Below, piece after piece: positions 16,617 to 26,339 of a stretch of 64,000 nt of DNA (its first letter is position 1; every line of letters starts with the position of its first letter). The stretch lies in the NCBI GenBank assembly GCA_949283955.1, contig CASDUP010000008.1, positions 62,001 through 126,000 of the forward strand, read 5' to 3'. This DNA comes from an uncultured Verrucomicrobiota bacterium (GTDB lineage: Bacteria > Verrucomicrobiota > Verrucomicrobiia > Opitutales > Intestinicryptomonadaceae). The notes beneath the pieces are model-generated. The model made no database searches and was not told the DNA's origin. It saw only the letters and a list, made by a program, of their open reading frames with translations. The position numbers and the translations under genes were made by a program.

Positions 16617-17777
16617 CTACTCTGAAAATTGTTCGGCGATTCTGTCAGCGAGTTCTCCGAGTTTTTTTCTATCCTCCCCAAGAAGCAGCCCCTTGACAGT
16701 AAGGCCCTCTATTTTTTTCGGTTTTGTAAGGGTGAAGCAGGCGTCTATTGCGGCGCTTAGGTTTCCTCCCCAACCGAACGATCCCATGACGGAGTAAAAT
16801 TTCAATTTCGGACGCAAGATGTTCGCAAGCTCCGCCACATAGACAGATTTCGGGTGCGGGGAGGCGAGAACCATCGGGGTTGAAAACACTATTCCGGCGG
16901 AATCGACAAGGGCTTTGGCTATGGAACATTCGTCCGTTTCTATTATGTCGGCAAGAACGGCTCTTATGTTTCTTGCTTCGAGAAGCTCGGCAAGCTCCTT
17001 TGCCATTGTTTCGCTGCTTCCGTACATCGAAACATAGGCTATTATTACCTTTCGGGCCACTGAGGGTGAAGTCCAATCCGAATAGAGGTTGCAGATGAAA
17101 CTCGGATCCTTGTATATCGGTCCGTGGCTCGGCAACACGAGCTTTGGAGACAATCTTTCGACCTTTTCAAGGTATTTTACGCAGAAGTTTCTAAAGGGCA
17201 TCATGATTTCTGCATAGTACCCCTTTGCGGCTTCAGCCAACTCCGTGGAGTTGTCGGCTATAATTCCCTTTGTCCAGTGGGCTCCGAAAAAGTCGCAAGT
17301 AAACAGGAAATTGTCTTCGCGAAGATGCGTGAACATCGTATCGGGCCAGTGTACCCACGGAGCGTGGATAAATTCGAGAGTGCGGCCTCCCAAATCCAAA
17401 GTTTGTCCGTCGGAAACCTCCTCGACTCGGTCGAGGGAAATTCCGAGAAAATTTCGCAGGTTTTCGGCGCATTTCTTAGTGCAATATACGCGCGCTTCCG
17501 GAAATTTTTCTAGGAGGGAGGGAATGGCTCCGCTGTGGTCGGGTTCGGCGTGGTTGGAGACTACGGCGTCTATTCTTATTCCGGAGGCGACTATGTCGTC
17601 CATGTAGGCGTCGACAAACTTCGCGTACATGGTGTCTATCAGCGCGTTTTTCTTTTCGCCCTTTACGATGTACGAATTGTACGTCGTTCCTTGTGGAATC
17701 GGCATAATTTGGTCGAAAAGCCGGCGCTCCTTATCGGCTCTTCCGCAGTAGAGCACGCCGTCGGAAATCTCCGTCAT
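16617..17777 (-). CDS. Flavodiiron protein (rubredoxin:oxygen/NO oxidoreductase, FprA type)
   Basis: 386 residues. N-terminal metallo-beta-lactamase domain with the diiron motif H76-x-E78-x-D80-H81 (HAEPDHSG), then HAPWVHWPD, CDFFGAHW and LPSHGPIY. C-terminal flavodoxin domain binding FMN (AYVSMYGSSETMAKELAE). It reduces O2 to water and/or NO to N2O in the cytoplasm, protecting anaerobic metabolism. The gene starts 6 bases after the rubredoxin stop on the minus strand, and rubredoxin is its electron donor, so the two form a functional unit. Confidence 0.95.
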   Translation of the reverse strand: MTEISDGVLYCGRADKERRLFDQIMPIPQGTTYNSYIVKGEKKNALIDTMYAKFVDAYMDDIVASGIRIDAVVSNHAEPDHSGAIPSLLEKFPEARVYCTKKCAENLRNFLGISLDRVEEVSDGQTLDLGGRTLEFIHAPWVHWPDTMFTHLREDNFLFTCDFFGAHWTKGIIADNSTELAEAAKGYYAEIMMPFRNFCVKYLEKVERLSPKLVLPSHGPIYKDPSFICNLYSDWTSPSVARKVIIAYVSMYGSSETMAKELAELLEARNIRAVLADIIETDECSIAKALVDSAGIVFSTPMVLASPHPKSVYVAELANILRPKLKFYSVMGSFGWGGNLSAAIDACFTLTKPKKIEGLTVKGLLLGEDRKKLGELADRIAEQFSE

Positions 17778-17783
17778 GGCAGA

Positions 17784-17948
17784 CTACTCCTCGACTTCGA
17801 CAAACTGGTCTTTGCCAACTCCGCATATCGGGCAAACCCAGTCGTCGGGAATATCCTCGAACTTCGTTCCGGCTGCTATTCCGCCGTCGGGATCTCCCAC
17901 TTCGGGATCGTACACATAGTTGCAAACTTCGCATTTAAATTTTTTCAT
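17784..17948 (-). CDS. Rubredoxin
   Basis: 54 residues, too short for a default ORF call. Two iron-binding pairs: [10 protein letters not shown] (Cys6, Cys9) and [13 protein letters not shown] (Cys39, Cys42), with the conserved [11 protein letters not shown] and [10 protein letters not shown] between them. It carries one electron on a single iron bound by four Cys, and is expected to feed the adjacent flavodiiron protein. Standard length. Confidence 0.97.
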   Translation of the reverse strand: MKKFKCEVCNYVYDPEVGDPDGGIAAGTKFEDIPDDWVCPICGVGKDQFVEVEE

Positions 17949-18021
17949 GATAGCAAGACAAAGCCGGCGAGTAAAAGTGTCAATATTTATCCCCTATTTA
18001 AACCTTTTTTTTTGTAATATT

Positions 18022-18798
18022 TCACAATTCCACAACGAGGCCGTCGTAGGCGATTTCGCAGTTTTTGGGAAGGGTGGGGGAGACGACTCCGTAGTCTATT
18101 GCCGAGGTGGTGTGGGTTAGAAAGGTTCGGCGGGCGTTTATTTCCGCCGAGTACTTCAACGCCTCCGACAACGACAGGTGCGAAGGGTGAGGTTTGAATT
18201 TAAGGGCGTCTATGACGAGAATGTCAGCGCCTTTCGAAAGTTTGAGGGCTCTTTCGGATATCGACTTGCAATCGCTAAAATAGGCAACTTTTTTGCCTTC
18301 GCCCTCAAAAATAAGCCCCAAAGTATTCATGGGACCGTGCGGAAGCGGTTCTGAATAAATCTTCACTTCGTCCCACGGCTGAAATTCCCCGGGCATTTTA
18401 AACAGGTTGAAGCACGGATACCCGGGCTGCATGGGGGCTCCCTTCAGGGCGTAGGGAAACATGGACTTTATTCTGCCGAGTCCCTCGTCGCTAGAATACA
18501 CGTCGACCGTTTTTAGGGGAGACAGGTCGCAAAATCTCCGGAGGTCGTCCATTCCGGCTATGTGGTCGGCATGTCCGTGCGTTAGTATGAACATGTCGAG
18601 CTTGCGGATGTCGTTTTTTATGCATTGCAGGCGGAACTCCGGGGCGGCGTCTATTTGAATGTGCCTGCCGCATATTTCCAGATGGGCGCTCGTTCTGGTG
18701 CGCCAATTTTTTGGATTCGAAAGATCCAGAGTTTTGTTTTCCGAAGCTATGACCGGCACTCCTTGGGAGGTTCCGGTTCCCATGAAAATAATTTTCAT
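18022..18798 (-). CDS. Metallo-beta-lactamase-fold phosphodiesterase (PhnP-like)
   Basis: 258 residues from the ATG at 18798, which has a GAGGTG site 6 bases upstream (an ATG 3 codons earlier is less likely). Contains the metal-binding motif HGHADH (His74, His76, Asp78, His79) and FMGTGTSQGVPV, typical of PhnP-type phosphoribosyl 1,2-cyclic phosphate phosphodiesterases, plus YFSDCKS and LTHT near the end. PhnP acts in phosphonate breakdown, but no phn genes are near, so a general cyclic-phosphodiesterase role is safer. Confidence 0.85.
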   Translation of the reverse strand: MKIIFMGTGTSQGVPVIASENKTLDLSNPKNWRTRTSAHLEICGRHIQIDAAPEFRLQCIKNDIRKLDMFILTHGHADHIAGMDDLRRFCDLSPLKTVDVYSSDEGLGRIKSMFPYALKGAPMQPGYPCFNLFKMPGEFQPWDEVKIYSEPLPHGPMNTLGLIFEGEGKKVAYFSDCKSISERALKLSKGADILVIDALKFKPHPSHLSLSEALKYSAEINARRTFLTHTTSAIDYGVVSPTLPKNCEIAYDGLVVEL

Positions 18799-18888
18799 GC
18801 AATTCACCTCTTCATTTGTCTAGAAATTACAAGCCGGCATTGCCTTATTCCGGGGCAAAGCAAACTTGCGGAACTTGTGCCGGAGCGG

Positions 18889-19746
18889 CTATTCGGGGAG
18901 TTTTTGCTTCAAAACTTCTTGGGACATCTCGTAGGTTCCCACCGCCGTCACGGGACCCGTCATCGTGATGGAGAAGTCCTCCGCTATTTCTATAAGAAGC
19001 TTTCCTCCGGGCATGTGCACCGTTATTTTAGAGTCGCAAAGTCCGAGTTTGCGGGCGACCGAAGCGGCGGCGCTCGAACTGCTTCCCGACGCCAAAGTGT
19101 ATCCTGCGCCGCGCTCCCAAATCTCCACGCGGATATTGTTCCTGTCTATGACCTCCAAGAACTGCACGTTCGTTCTATTCGGGAACAGAGAGGTTTTGTT
19201 TTCTATAATTGGGCCGAGCTTCAGGGCGATATCCCTCGAAACTTTTTTCATCGGGAGAACGCAATGCGGATTTCCCACCGTGGCGCAGCAGTATTTGTAT
19301 TTTTTGCCGTCTAAGGGCAATTCGCGGTTGACCACTTCTCCCTTTTGACCCTTCACTGGAATGTCCGCCGCATCAAAGCTGACCTTTCCCATTTCAACCC
19401 TGACCATCGAACCCTTCTTCATGACGGTGCATTCTACGATTCCTCCAAGGGTTTCGACGCTGAAGGGGACATTTTCCTTTACCAATTTCTCGTCGAAAAG
19501 ATAGCGGGAGAAAATTCTGAGGCCGTTTCCGCTCTTTTCCGCTTCGGAGGCGTCGGGATTCAAAATCCTGAGCTTGAAATCGGCTTTTTTGCTCTTTTCC
19601 GGCCCGAATAAAATTCCGTCCGAACCGAGTCCGAAGTTGCGGTGGCAAATCTTTATCACTTTTTCCCCGGCGGGAATTTTAGGGCAATCTTTGGGCGACA
19701 AAACGAGATAATCGTTCCCGAGAGCGTGGTATTTCGAAAATTTCAT
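18889..19746 (-). CDS. dapF: Diaminopimelate epimerase homologue with both catalytic Cys replaced by Ser
   Basis: 285 residues, taking the ATG at 19746 (MKFSKYHALGNDYLVL aligns with the DapF N-terminus); the upstream open frame carries no domain. Family blocks are intact: NPDASEAE, GNGLR, VGNPHCV, ERGAG and TGPV. In DapF, two cysteines (Cys73 and Cys217 in E. coli numbering) act as the acid-base pair. Here both read Ser: Ser72 in EKSGNGLRIF (codon AGC) and Ser220 in YTLASGSSSS (codon TCG). The substitution is seen directly in the codons. Whether it still epimerises LL-DAP to meso-DAP for lysine and peptidoglycan, or does something else, cannot be told. The neighbouring tRNA genes are on the opposite strand. 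Confidence 0.9.
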   Translation of the reverse strand: MKFSKYHALGNDYLVLSPKDCPKIPAGEKVIKICHRNFGLGSDGILFGPEKSKKADFKLRILNPDASEAEKSGNGLRIFSRYLFDEKLVKENVPFSVETLGGIVECTVMKKGSMVRVEMGKVSFDAADIPVKGQKGEVVNRELPLDGKKYKYCCATVGNPHCVLPMKKVSRDIALKLGPIIENKTSLFPNRTNVQFLEVIDRNNIRVEIWERGAGYTLASGSSSSAAASVARKLGLCDSKITVHMPGGKLLIEIAEDFSITMTGPVTAVGTYEMSQEVLKQKLPE

Positions 19747-19834
19747 CTGGAAAGGATAAAAAAAAGGCCGGGAAGCTTTCAAGATTTTTGTTGACGAGAA
19801 ACCTTTTTTCGGCACTCTCAAGAAATCTTTTTAC

Positions 19835-19907
19835 GGGGATGTAGCTCAGTTGGAAGAGCACCACAATGGCATTGTGGGGGTCGCCGGTTCGAACCCGACC
19901 ATCTCCA
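19835..19907 (+). tRNA. tRNA-Ala (GGC)
   Basis: Acceptor GGGGATG/CATCTCC includes the G3-U70 wobble, the alanine identity element. Anticodon loop ATGGCAT gives GGC. T arm GGTTCGAACCC-like. No CCA encoded. A weak candidate promoter (TTGACG at 19791-19796) lies upstream. Confidence 0.95.
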
Positions 19908-19921
19908 TTTTTTTGTGCGCC

Positions 19922-19992
19922 TCCCCGATGGTGTAATGGTAGCACAGATGATTTTGGTTCATCTAGTTGGGGTTCAAATCCCTATCGGGGAA
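19922..19992 (+). tRNA. tRNA-Gln (UUG)
   Basis: Acceptor TCCCCGA/TCGGGGA, anticodon loop TTTTGGT reading UUG, T loop GGTTCAAATCC. It lies 14 bases after tRNA-Ala and is presumably co-transcribed. No CCA encoded. Confidence 0.94.
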
Positions 19993-20306
19993 CGCCTCTT
20001 TGCGATGTTTTTTCGAGTACTAACGAAGAGAAAAGGGCGAAGAAATAGCGGGAGTAAGTTTTTTTGCATGCCTTTTTTTGCGTGCTTCTTTAGCGCTTTC
20101 TTCTTGCCTTGCAACATTTGGAGAAGGTCGGTTGCTTTCAGCATGCCTTCGTGTGTTTTTGCCCCGCAATTCCCCCTAAAAATTAGGGTGTTCTCAGGCA
20201 GAAATCAGAAAGCTTTGCGGGAAAATATTTTTACTTCGAAAAAATATTTTCGGGATATAGAGCGTTTTTTATCGGCGGGAATTTTTCCGGCAAAAATCCA
20301 AAGGAC
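19993..20306. other. Gene-free AT-rich stretch after the tRNA pair
   Basis: No protein or RNA gene recognised. It contains an inverted repeat CCCTAAAAATTAGGG near 20174-20188 and a longer one, GAAAATATTTTT with its complement, at 20221-20251 (6-base spacer). Neither has a T run fitting a standard terminator. Confidence 0.5.
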
Positions 20307-20340
20307 AAAAAAACCTCCGCCGAATTTGCGGAGGTTTTTT
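20307..20340 (-). terminator. Intrinsic terminator of glycogen phosphorylase gene
   Basis: AACCTCCGC stem with 7-base loop and its complement, flanked by A and T runs on both sides, so it could act in both directions. It lies about 30 bases past the glgP stop on the minus strand. Confidence 0.88.
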
Positions 20341-20368
20341 GCCCTCAGACGGGAATGATTTTTTGCCC

Positions 20369-22870
20369 TCAGCCCTCGAGATGCCAAATGTCCCGGGCGT
20401 ATTCCCGAATGGTTCTGTCCGAAGAGAATTTTCCGGTTCGGGCGGTGTTCATTATCGCCATTTTTGCCCAGCGCCTCTTGTCGCGGAAGGCTTCGTCGAC
20501 TCTGTCCTGCGCGTCGCAATACGCCTGGTAGTCCGCGCAAACCATGAACGGATCCCCCCAGTCCAGAATGGAGCGACGAAGGGGAAGGAAAGCGTCGGGA
20601 TCGTTTGGCATGAAGTAGTCGGAGACGAGCCAATCGAGAACTTTTTTGAGGTTCTGGTTCTTCATGTAATAATCCCAGGGATTGTATCCCCTCGCTTTCA
20701 GTTCCTGGACTTCTTCTACGGTAAGTCCGAATATGAAAATGTTGTCGTCGCCGACTTCGTCCCTTATTTCTACGTTCGCTCCGTCGAGGGTTCCTATCGT
20801 TACGGCTCCGTTGAGGGCAAGCTTCATGTTTCCGGTTCCGGAAGCCTCTTTTCCGGCGGTGGAAATCTGTTCGGAAAGATCTGCCGCGGGAATTATTCTC
20901 ATGGCGCTCGAGACATTGTAGTTGGGAACAAACACCACTTTGAGCTTGCCGTTTATCCGCTCGTCGGAATTTATCTTCTCCCCGACCTTGTTGATGGCGT
21001 ATATGATATTTTTTGCTATGTCGTATCCGGGAGCGGCCTTTGCGCCGAACAGGAACACTCTGGGAGCTATGTCCAAATTCGGGTTGTGGAGCAGGCGCAT
21101 GTAGAGGGTGAGAATATGCAGAAGCTTGAGGTGTTGGCGCTTGTATTCGTGGAGGCGCTTTATTTGCACGTCAAACATCGCCTCGGGATTGATTTCTATT
21201 CCAAGACGTTTGCGGACTATTTCAGCCATGGACTTTTTATTTTCCAATTTCACGCGCATGAAAGCGTCCTGGAACGACGGATCGTCGGCTCGTCGCTCGA
21301 GACCGCGGAGCAAGTCGAGATCTTTCGGCCAGCATTTTCCTCCGATGGTTTTGTCGATAAGTTGGGAAAGAAGGGGATTGGCCGTGCACAGCCAGCGGCG
21401 CGGTGTGACTCCGTTCGTTTTGTTGTTGAATTTTTCGGGGGACATCTCCGCAAAATCCCTCAACACGCTCTGCTTTAAAAGCCGGGTGTGCAGTTCAGCC
21501 ACCCCGTTTACGCTGAAACTTCCCACCACCGCGAGGTAGGCCATTCGGATCATTTTCGGGGAACCTTCCTCTATTATGGAAAGGCTCTCTATTTTGTGGG
21601 GATTGTTCGGATATTTTTCCCTCACGAGATTCAGCCAGCGGGAATTGATTTCGTATATTATTTGAAGGTGTCTCGGCAGAACCGTTTCAAAGAATTTCAC
21701 GGGCCATTTTTCGAGAGCCTCCGGAAGAAGGGTATGGTTCGTGTAGGCGAAAACTTTCGACACTATTGACCACGCCTCGTCCCAACCCATTCCGTGGACG
21801 TCCATGAGCAGGCGCATCAATTCTGCCACGGCTATGGCAGGATGAGTGTCGTTGAGCTGGATCACGCATTTTTCCACGAATTTCGACCAGTCGCTATGTC
21901 CGTTTTTGTACCGGCGTATGATGTCTTGAAGCGAGCACGACACGAAGAAATATTGCTGCATAAGGCGCAGTATTTTTCCGTTTTCGGTTTTGTCGTTTGG
22001 ATAGAGCACCTTCGATATGGTTTCGCTTATGGCTTTTTCGTGGACGGCCTGGGCGTAGCCTCCCTCGTTGAATGCAGCCAGATCTAGCTCGTTGGAGGCT
22101 CTGGATTCCCACAACCTCAAGAAGTTCACAGTTTGCCCGCCGTATCCCACCACGGGAACGTCCCACGGAATTCCGATTATTTCCTTCGACGGAATCCATT
22201 TTGGGATCCAGTCTCCCTTGTCGTTTATAGAGCCTTCCACCTTTCCGCCGAGACTTACCTTCACGCTAAATTCGGGCCGGACGAATTCCCACGGGCAGCC
22301 GTATTTCACCCAGTTGTCTGGGGACTCGACCTGCCTGCCGTTTTCGAAACTTTGGGTGAACAGTCCGAATTCGTAGCGTATTCCGTATCCTACGGCTGGA
22401 TAGTTTAAAGTCGCGAGGGAATCGAGAAAGCAAGCGGCTAGCCTTCCGAGTCCTCCGTTCCCGAGGCCCATGTCGACCTCTTCTCCGAGTATTTTCGAGT
22501 AGTCCAACCCGAGCTCGCCAAGGGCTTTTTTCAGATTGTCCTTAAGTCCCGTGTTCACGAGCAAATCCTCCGTGAGCCTTCCCACCAGATATTCCAGCGA
22601 AAAGTAATAGACTCTGCGGACGTCGTTCGTGTGGTCTTTGCTCATGGTGTCTATGAAGCGGTCCATTATATAGTCCCTTATCGCGAGCGCTGCGGCAGTC
22701 CACCATGTTCTCTGGGTAGCAGTTTTTTCGGAGCGCGCCATGGAGCAGCGCAGATGCCAAAGTATTCCCTTTTTCAAGTCTTCGGAACTGGCTCCTATAA
22801 AAAACGGACAACTGTTGGAGTCGCGGTAGAGCGGCTTGGCAAAAGGATTTTCGTTCTTTTTGTCTTTCAT
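20369..22870 (-). CDS. glgP: Glycogen/maltodextrin phosphorylase
   Basis: 833 residues, normal for the family (GT35). Catalyses phosphorolysis of alpha-1,4-glucan to glucose-1-phosphate, PLP-dependent. Hallmarks: [59 protein letters not shown] and the PLP-lysine block [20 protein letters not shown] followed by LDGANVEI. Start is ATG 22870 behind AAAGGTG, rather than the GTG three codons upstream. It lies 12 bases downstream of the nadA stop on the same strand, so co-transcription is possible though the functions are unrelated. Confidence 0.97.
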   Translation of the reverse strand: MKDKKNENPFAKPLYRDSNSCPFFIGASSEDLKKGILWHLRCSMARSEKTATQRTWWTAAALAIRDYIMDRFIDTMSKDHTNDVRRVYYFSLEYLVGRLTEDLLVNTGLKDNLKKALGELGLDYSKILGEEVDMGLGNGGLGRLAACFLDSLATLNYPAVGYGIRYEFGLFTQSFENGRQVESPDNWVKYGCPWEFVRPEFSVKVSLGGKVEGSINDKGDWIPKWIPSKEIIGIPWDVPVVGYGGQTVNFLRLWESRASNELDLAAFNEGGYAQAVHEKAISETISKVLYPNDKTENGKILRLMQQYFFVSCSLQDIIRRYKNGHSDWSKFVEKCVIQLNDTHPAIAVAELMRLLMDVHGMGWDEAWSIVSKVFAYTNHTLLPEALEKWPVKFFETVLPRHLQIIYEINSRWLNLVREKYPNNPHKIESLSIIEEGSPKMIRMAYLAVVGSFSVNGVAELHTRLLKQSVLRDFAEMSPEKFNNKTNGVTPRRWLCTANPLLSQLIDKTIGGKCWPKDLDLLRGLERRADDPSFQDAFMRVKLENKKSMAEIVRKRLGIEINPEAMFDVQIKRLHEYKRQHLKLLHILTLYMRLLHNPNLDIAPRVFLFGAKAAPGYDIAKNIIYAINKVGEKINSDERINGKLKVVFVPNYNVSSAMRIIPAADLSEQISTAGKEASGTGNMKLALNGAVTIGTLDGANVEIRDEVGDDNIFIFGLTVEEVQELKARGYNPWDYYMKNQNLKKVLDWLVSDYFMPNDPDAFLPLRRSILDWGDPFMVCADYQAYCDAQDRVDEAFRDKRRWAKMAIMNTARTGKFSSDRTIREYARDIWHLEG

Positions 22871-22882
22871 AATATTCACCTT

Positions 22883-23851
22883 TTATTTCGACATTGTAAG
22901 CATTCTCTCTATGGGCGCCCGCGCGGCCTCTATGGTGGAGGCGTCGAGCTCTATTCTTGGGGACAAATTCTTAAGGCATTCCAAAAGCTTTTCCGGAGTG
23001 TTGAGAAGCATGTGGTCGCAGCGCTGAGAGGGCTGGTTTCCGGAGGGAACCGATACGAATGTCTTATCGGGAACCTCCTTGCGGAGTCTATGGACCATCT
23101 CCGATATTGTCGCTATCAGAAACGTGTCTGACGGGTTGGTTTTGCAGAAAGATATCATTTTTTCCGTGCTACACACGCAGTCGCAAACGTCGCGGACTTC
23201 TTTTGGGCATTCCGGATGCGCTATGGCCGGGGCGTTAGGGAACTCCTTTTTCAATTCGAGAATGTCATTGGGGGAATATTTTACGTGAGCCTTGCAGTAT
23301 CCGTTCCAGAGAATCATCTTTCGGTTCAACTTTTCCTCTATCCACGAACCCAGATTGCGGTCGGGGCAAAATATTATCTCCCTATCCGGGGAAATTTGGG
23401 AAACTATGTCGAGGGCGTTTCCGCTCGTGCATATTATATCGCTCAAAACCTTAACTTTGGCTCCGCAATTTATGTAGGATATAACGAGGGCGTCGGGATG
23501 TTCGGCCTTGAGGGAGGCAAGCTTTGAGGCTTCGCACAGCTCCTCTAGCGAGCAACCCGCATTGGAGTCGGGTATGACAACTATCTTTTCCGGATTTAAA
23601 ATTTTCGCGGTTTCTGCCATGAAATCGACTCCCGCGAAAGCTATGACTTTCGCGCCCGTCTTCTTAGCTTCCCTCGACAATCCCAGAGAGTCTCCCGTGA
23701 AATCCGCCACTTCCTGTATTTCGCGGCAGACGTAGTTGTGGGCAAGAATTACGGCTTCGCGTTCCTTCTTGATTTTCAATATCTCTCTTTGGATATTCGA
23801 GAGCTTTCTAGCGCCCTCACTTTCTAGCGGAGGATATATATCCCTTTTCAT
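22883..23851 (-). CDS. nadA: Quinolinate synthase (4Fe-4S)
   Basis: Condenses iminoaspartate with dihydroxyacetone phosphate to quinolinate, the step before NadC. Key segments: ILAHNYVCREIQEVADFTGD, the DSNAGCSLEELC cysteine, SYINCGAKVKVLSDIICTS, HPECPKEVRDVCD with another cluster cysteine, and SVPSGNQPSQRCDHML with a third. 322 residues, usual length. No nadB or dehydrogenase for aspartate oxidation is visible in the window; nadC lies at 6490. Confidence 0.97.
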   Translation of the reverse strand: MKRDIYPPLESEGARKLSNIQREILKIKKEREAVILAHNYVCREIQEVADFTGDSLGLSREAKKTGAKVIAFAGVDFMAETAKILNPEKIVVIPDSNAGCSLEELCEASKLASLKAEHPDALVISYINCGAKVKVLSDIICTSGNALDIVSQISPDREIIFCPDRNLGSWIEEKLNRKMILWNGYCKAHVKYSPNDILELKKEFPNAPAIAHPECPKEVRDVCDCVCSTEKMISFCKTNPSDTFLIATISEMVHRLRKEVPDKTFVSVPSGNQPSQRCDHMLLNTPEKLLECLKNLSPRIELDASTIEAARAPIERMLTMSK

Positions 23852-23946
23852 AATTAACGGCGGACAATAAAAATGCAGGGTTTGGGTTTCGTCAAGGAAT
23901 TCAGAAAAAACTTGAACGGAAATAAAAACGCTACAGATTTGGATTG

Positions 23947-25479
23947 ATGTTGGCGAAGGTAAAGTCTGGAGCGTTGATGGGAATCGACGCGAGCCCGGTT
24001 GAAGTAGAGGTGAATTCGGGCGAAGGGGGCGAACCCAGAATTTTTATGGTGGGGCTTCCCGATGCGGCGGTTAAGGAATCTGCCGACAGGGTTTCGGCGG
24101 CGCTTTCTAATAGCGGATTTTCAATGCCGATGACGAAAATGACCATAAATCTCGCTCCCGGAGACATTCGAAAGGAGGGCCCCATCTACGACTTGCCGAT
24201 TTCTCTCGGGATTCTCGCTTCGGTGGGGGTTTTGGATCCGTCGCTGTTCGAGGATTTTTTAATAGCGGGGGAGTTGTCGCTTTCAGGGGATCTCAGGCCC
24301 ATCAGGGGAGGTGTTTCGCTCGCTTTGAGGGCTCGGGAAGACGGAATAAAAAACGTGATTTTGCCTCCTGTTTCCGCTTCGGAGGCGGCCTTGGTGGAGG
24401 GAGTGGACGTTTTTGCCCCGCGGAGCCTGTCGGAGGTGGTTTCGTTCTTTAGGGGAAACTCCAAACTTGCTCCGATTGATTTCCCAAAGGAAAAATTTTC
24501 CGGAGGAGACTATTCGGGAGCGGATTTTTCCGAAGTAAAAGGGCAGCAACACGTCAAAAGGGCGATAGAAGTGGCGGTGGCAGGCGGGCACAATCTGCTT
24601 ATGATAGGCCCTCCGGGATCGGGCAAAAGCATGATGGCAAAAAGAATCCCGTCCATAATGCCTCCTCCGTCGCTTCGGGAATATCTCGAGATATTGGGCA
24701 TTTACTCCGCTTCCGGAATTCCGGCTCCGGAGTCGAACGGAACTTTTAGAAGGCCTTTTAGGTCTCCGCACCACACCATAAGCGACGTTGCCCTCACGGG
24801 AGGGGGTGCCTTCCCTAAACCGGGCGAAATATCCCTCGCCCACAACGGAGTGCTGTTTCTCGACGAACTTCCCGAATTTAGCAGAAAGTCCCTCGAGGTG
24901 ATGAGGCAGCCTCTCGAAGACGGAATCGTGGGGATTTCGAGATCGTCGGCCAAAGTAGAAATACCGTGCAGATTCATGCTTGTGGCGGCGATGAATCCGT
25001 GTCCGTGCGGATTTTTGGGCGATCCGCGGAGAAAATGCCATTGTTCTCCGTCCCAGATTCAGAAATACAGATCCAGAATTTCCGGTCCGCTTTTAGATAG
25101 GATAGATATCCACGTGGAAGCGTCGGCCCTTCCCCTTTCGGAACTGGGCAGGTCGGGATTGTCGGAGAGTTCCGGGCGCATAAGGGAGAGAGTGTGTTTG
25201 GCAAGGGAAATTCAAAGGAGGCGCTTCGAATCTTCGGAGATGGCCTCAAAGACGAATTCGGCGATGACTTCGAAGCAGGTTAGGGAGTTTTGCCCGCTTA
25301 CTTCCAAGCAGAGCGAAATTTTGTCGGTGGCGATGGACGAGCTTTGCCTGTCGGCCCGGGCTTGGGACAGGATAATAAAAGTTGCCCGAACCATAGCGGA
25401 TCTTGCGGGTTGCGAAAATATCGAGACCGACCACCTAATGGAGGCGATAAACTATAGGAATTTGGACAGGCGCCGATGA
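23947..25479 (+). CDS. comM: Magnesium-chelatase-like AAA+ helicase (YifB/ComM family)
   Basis: About 510 residues. N-terminal Lon-protease-like S5 domain ([20 protein letters not shown]), then AAA+ Walker A GPPGSGKS (residues 221-228), Walker [21 protein letters not shown], the sensor block [11 protein letters not shown] with clustered cysteines, and [13 protein letters not shown]. ComM is a branch-migration helicase for natural transformation. The comEC-like gene in this window is consistent with that role. Divergent from nadA across a ~95-base gap. Confidence 0.93.
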   Translation: MLAKVKSGALMGIDASPVEVEVNSGEGGEPRIFMVGLPDAAVKESADRVSAALSNSGFSMPMTKMTINLAPGDIRKEGPIYDLPISLGILASVGVLDPSLFEDFLIAGELSLSGDLRPIRGGVSLALRAREDGIKNVILPPVSASEAALVEGVDVFAPRSLSEVVSFFRGNSKLAPIDFPKEKFSGGDYSGADFSEVKGQQHVKRAIEVAVAGGHNLLMIGPPGSGKSMMAKRIPSIMPPPSLREYLEILGIYSASGIPAPESNGTFRRPFRSPHHTISDVALTGGGAFPKPGEISLAHNGVLFLDELPEFSRKSLEVMRQPLEDGIVGISRSSAKVEIPCRFMLVAAMNPCPCGFLGDPRRKCHCSPSQIQKYRSRISGPLLDRIDIHVEASALPLSELGRSGLSESSGRIRERVCLAREIQRRRFESSEMASKTNSAMTSKQVREFCPLTSKQSEILSVAMDELCLSARAWDRIIKVARTIADLAGCENIETDHLMEAINYRNLDRRR

Positions 25480-25586
25480 GTTTCCCAGCTTCGGAATTTT
25501 TTGCATGCTGGCATGTTTCGTGAAATTCGCAGAGGAATTGTCCGGAAGGGCTGGCCTTGTTTGCGATATGGGCGTTAAAAACTCCA

Positions 25587-25622
25587 AAACGCCCGGGCCG
25601 CTCAAGGCGGAAACGGGCGTTT
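25587..25622 (-). terminator. Intrinsic terminator downstream of eda
   Basis: AAACGCCCG with its complement, 18-base loop containing an inner GCCGC/GCGG pairing, and a T-rich tract on the minus strand. Lies between convergent comM and eda. Confidence 0.72.
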
Positions 25623-25647
25623 GTCGAAACCGCGTTGGAACTTTTCC

Positions 25648-26295
25648 TTAAAGAGCCAACTCCTTCAGCTTGGCAGAGGCTTCCATAGCGTTCTTTTCTA
25701 TAAGCTGCCAGTCTTCGGCCTCTATCGCTTTCGACGGGGCTATCCAGGAACCCCCTATCGCGCACACGAGAGGCGATGAAATGTACGTTCCCATGTTGTC
25801 CAAGTTTAAGCCTCCAAGCGGAAGGAATTCCACTCCGAGATGCTTGTATGGTGCTGCCATGCTTTCCAGATGTTTGATTCCTCCGCTGGATTGAGCCGGG
25901 AAGAATTTCATCATCAAACAACCGAGCTCTATCGAAACTTCCATCTCCGACGGAGTCATTATTCCCGGGGCAAAGAACAAACCGCAATCTTTTGCAGCCT
26001 CTATTATTTTAGGGTTGCAGCCAGGTGCAACTCCGAACATCGCCCCGGCATTTTTGGCAGATTCGACTTGCTTTGCAGTCAAGATTGTACCTACTCCAAG
26101 CTTCATTCCCTCGCATTCCGAAGCAACGGCCTTTGCGCATTCCGCCGCGCGGGGAGTTCTGAGAGTCAGTTCCATCGCGCTTATACCGCACCTAACGAGC
26201 AGATTTCCAAGCTTAACGGCTTTTTTTTCGTCGTTTACGCTTACTACCGCCACTATCTTGGCTTCCCTTATTGCCCTTTTTACCTCTTCGCTCAT
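25648..26295 (-). CDS. eda: 2-dehydro-3-deoxyphosphogluconate/4-hydroxy-2-oxoglutarate aldolase (KDPG/KHG aldolase)
   Basis: 215 residues, class I aldolase of the Entner-Doudoroff pathway or of uronate/hydroxyproline metabolism. The Schiff-base Lys130 lies in MMKFFPAQSSGG, the catalytic Glu42 in MELTLRTP, with LGVGTILT, FGVAPGCNPKII and LPLGGLNLDN matching the family. No kdgK or edd is near, so the pathway served is open. It lies divergently upstream of the nuo operon. Confidence 0.93.
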   Translation of the reverse strand: MSEEVKRAIREAKIVAVVSVNDEKKAVKLGNLLVRCGISAMELTLRTPRAAECAKAVASECEGMKLGVGTILTAKQVESAKNAGAMFGVAPGCNPKIIEAAKDCGLFFAPGIMTPSEMEVSIELGCLMMKFFPAQSSGGIKHLESMAAPYKHLGVEFLPLGGLNLDNMGTYISSPLVCAIGGSWIAPSKAIEAEDWQLIEKNAMEASAKLKELAL

Positions 26296-26339
26296 TTTTA
26301 TAGATTGCCTTTTGCTTTAGGGTCTCCCCTACAAAAAAA

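Noticed and set aside
24283-25041. Long minus-strand frame opposite comM
   Set aside because: Arg/His-rich shadow of the conserved AAA+ gene.
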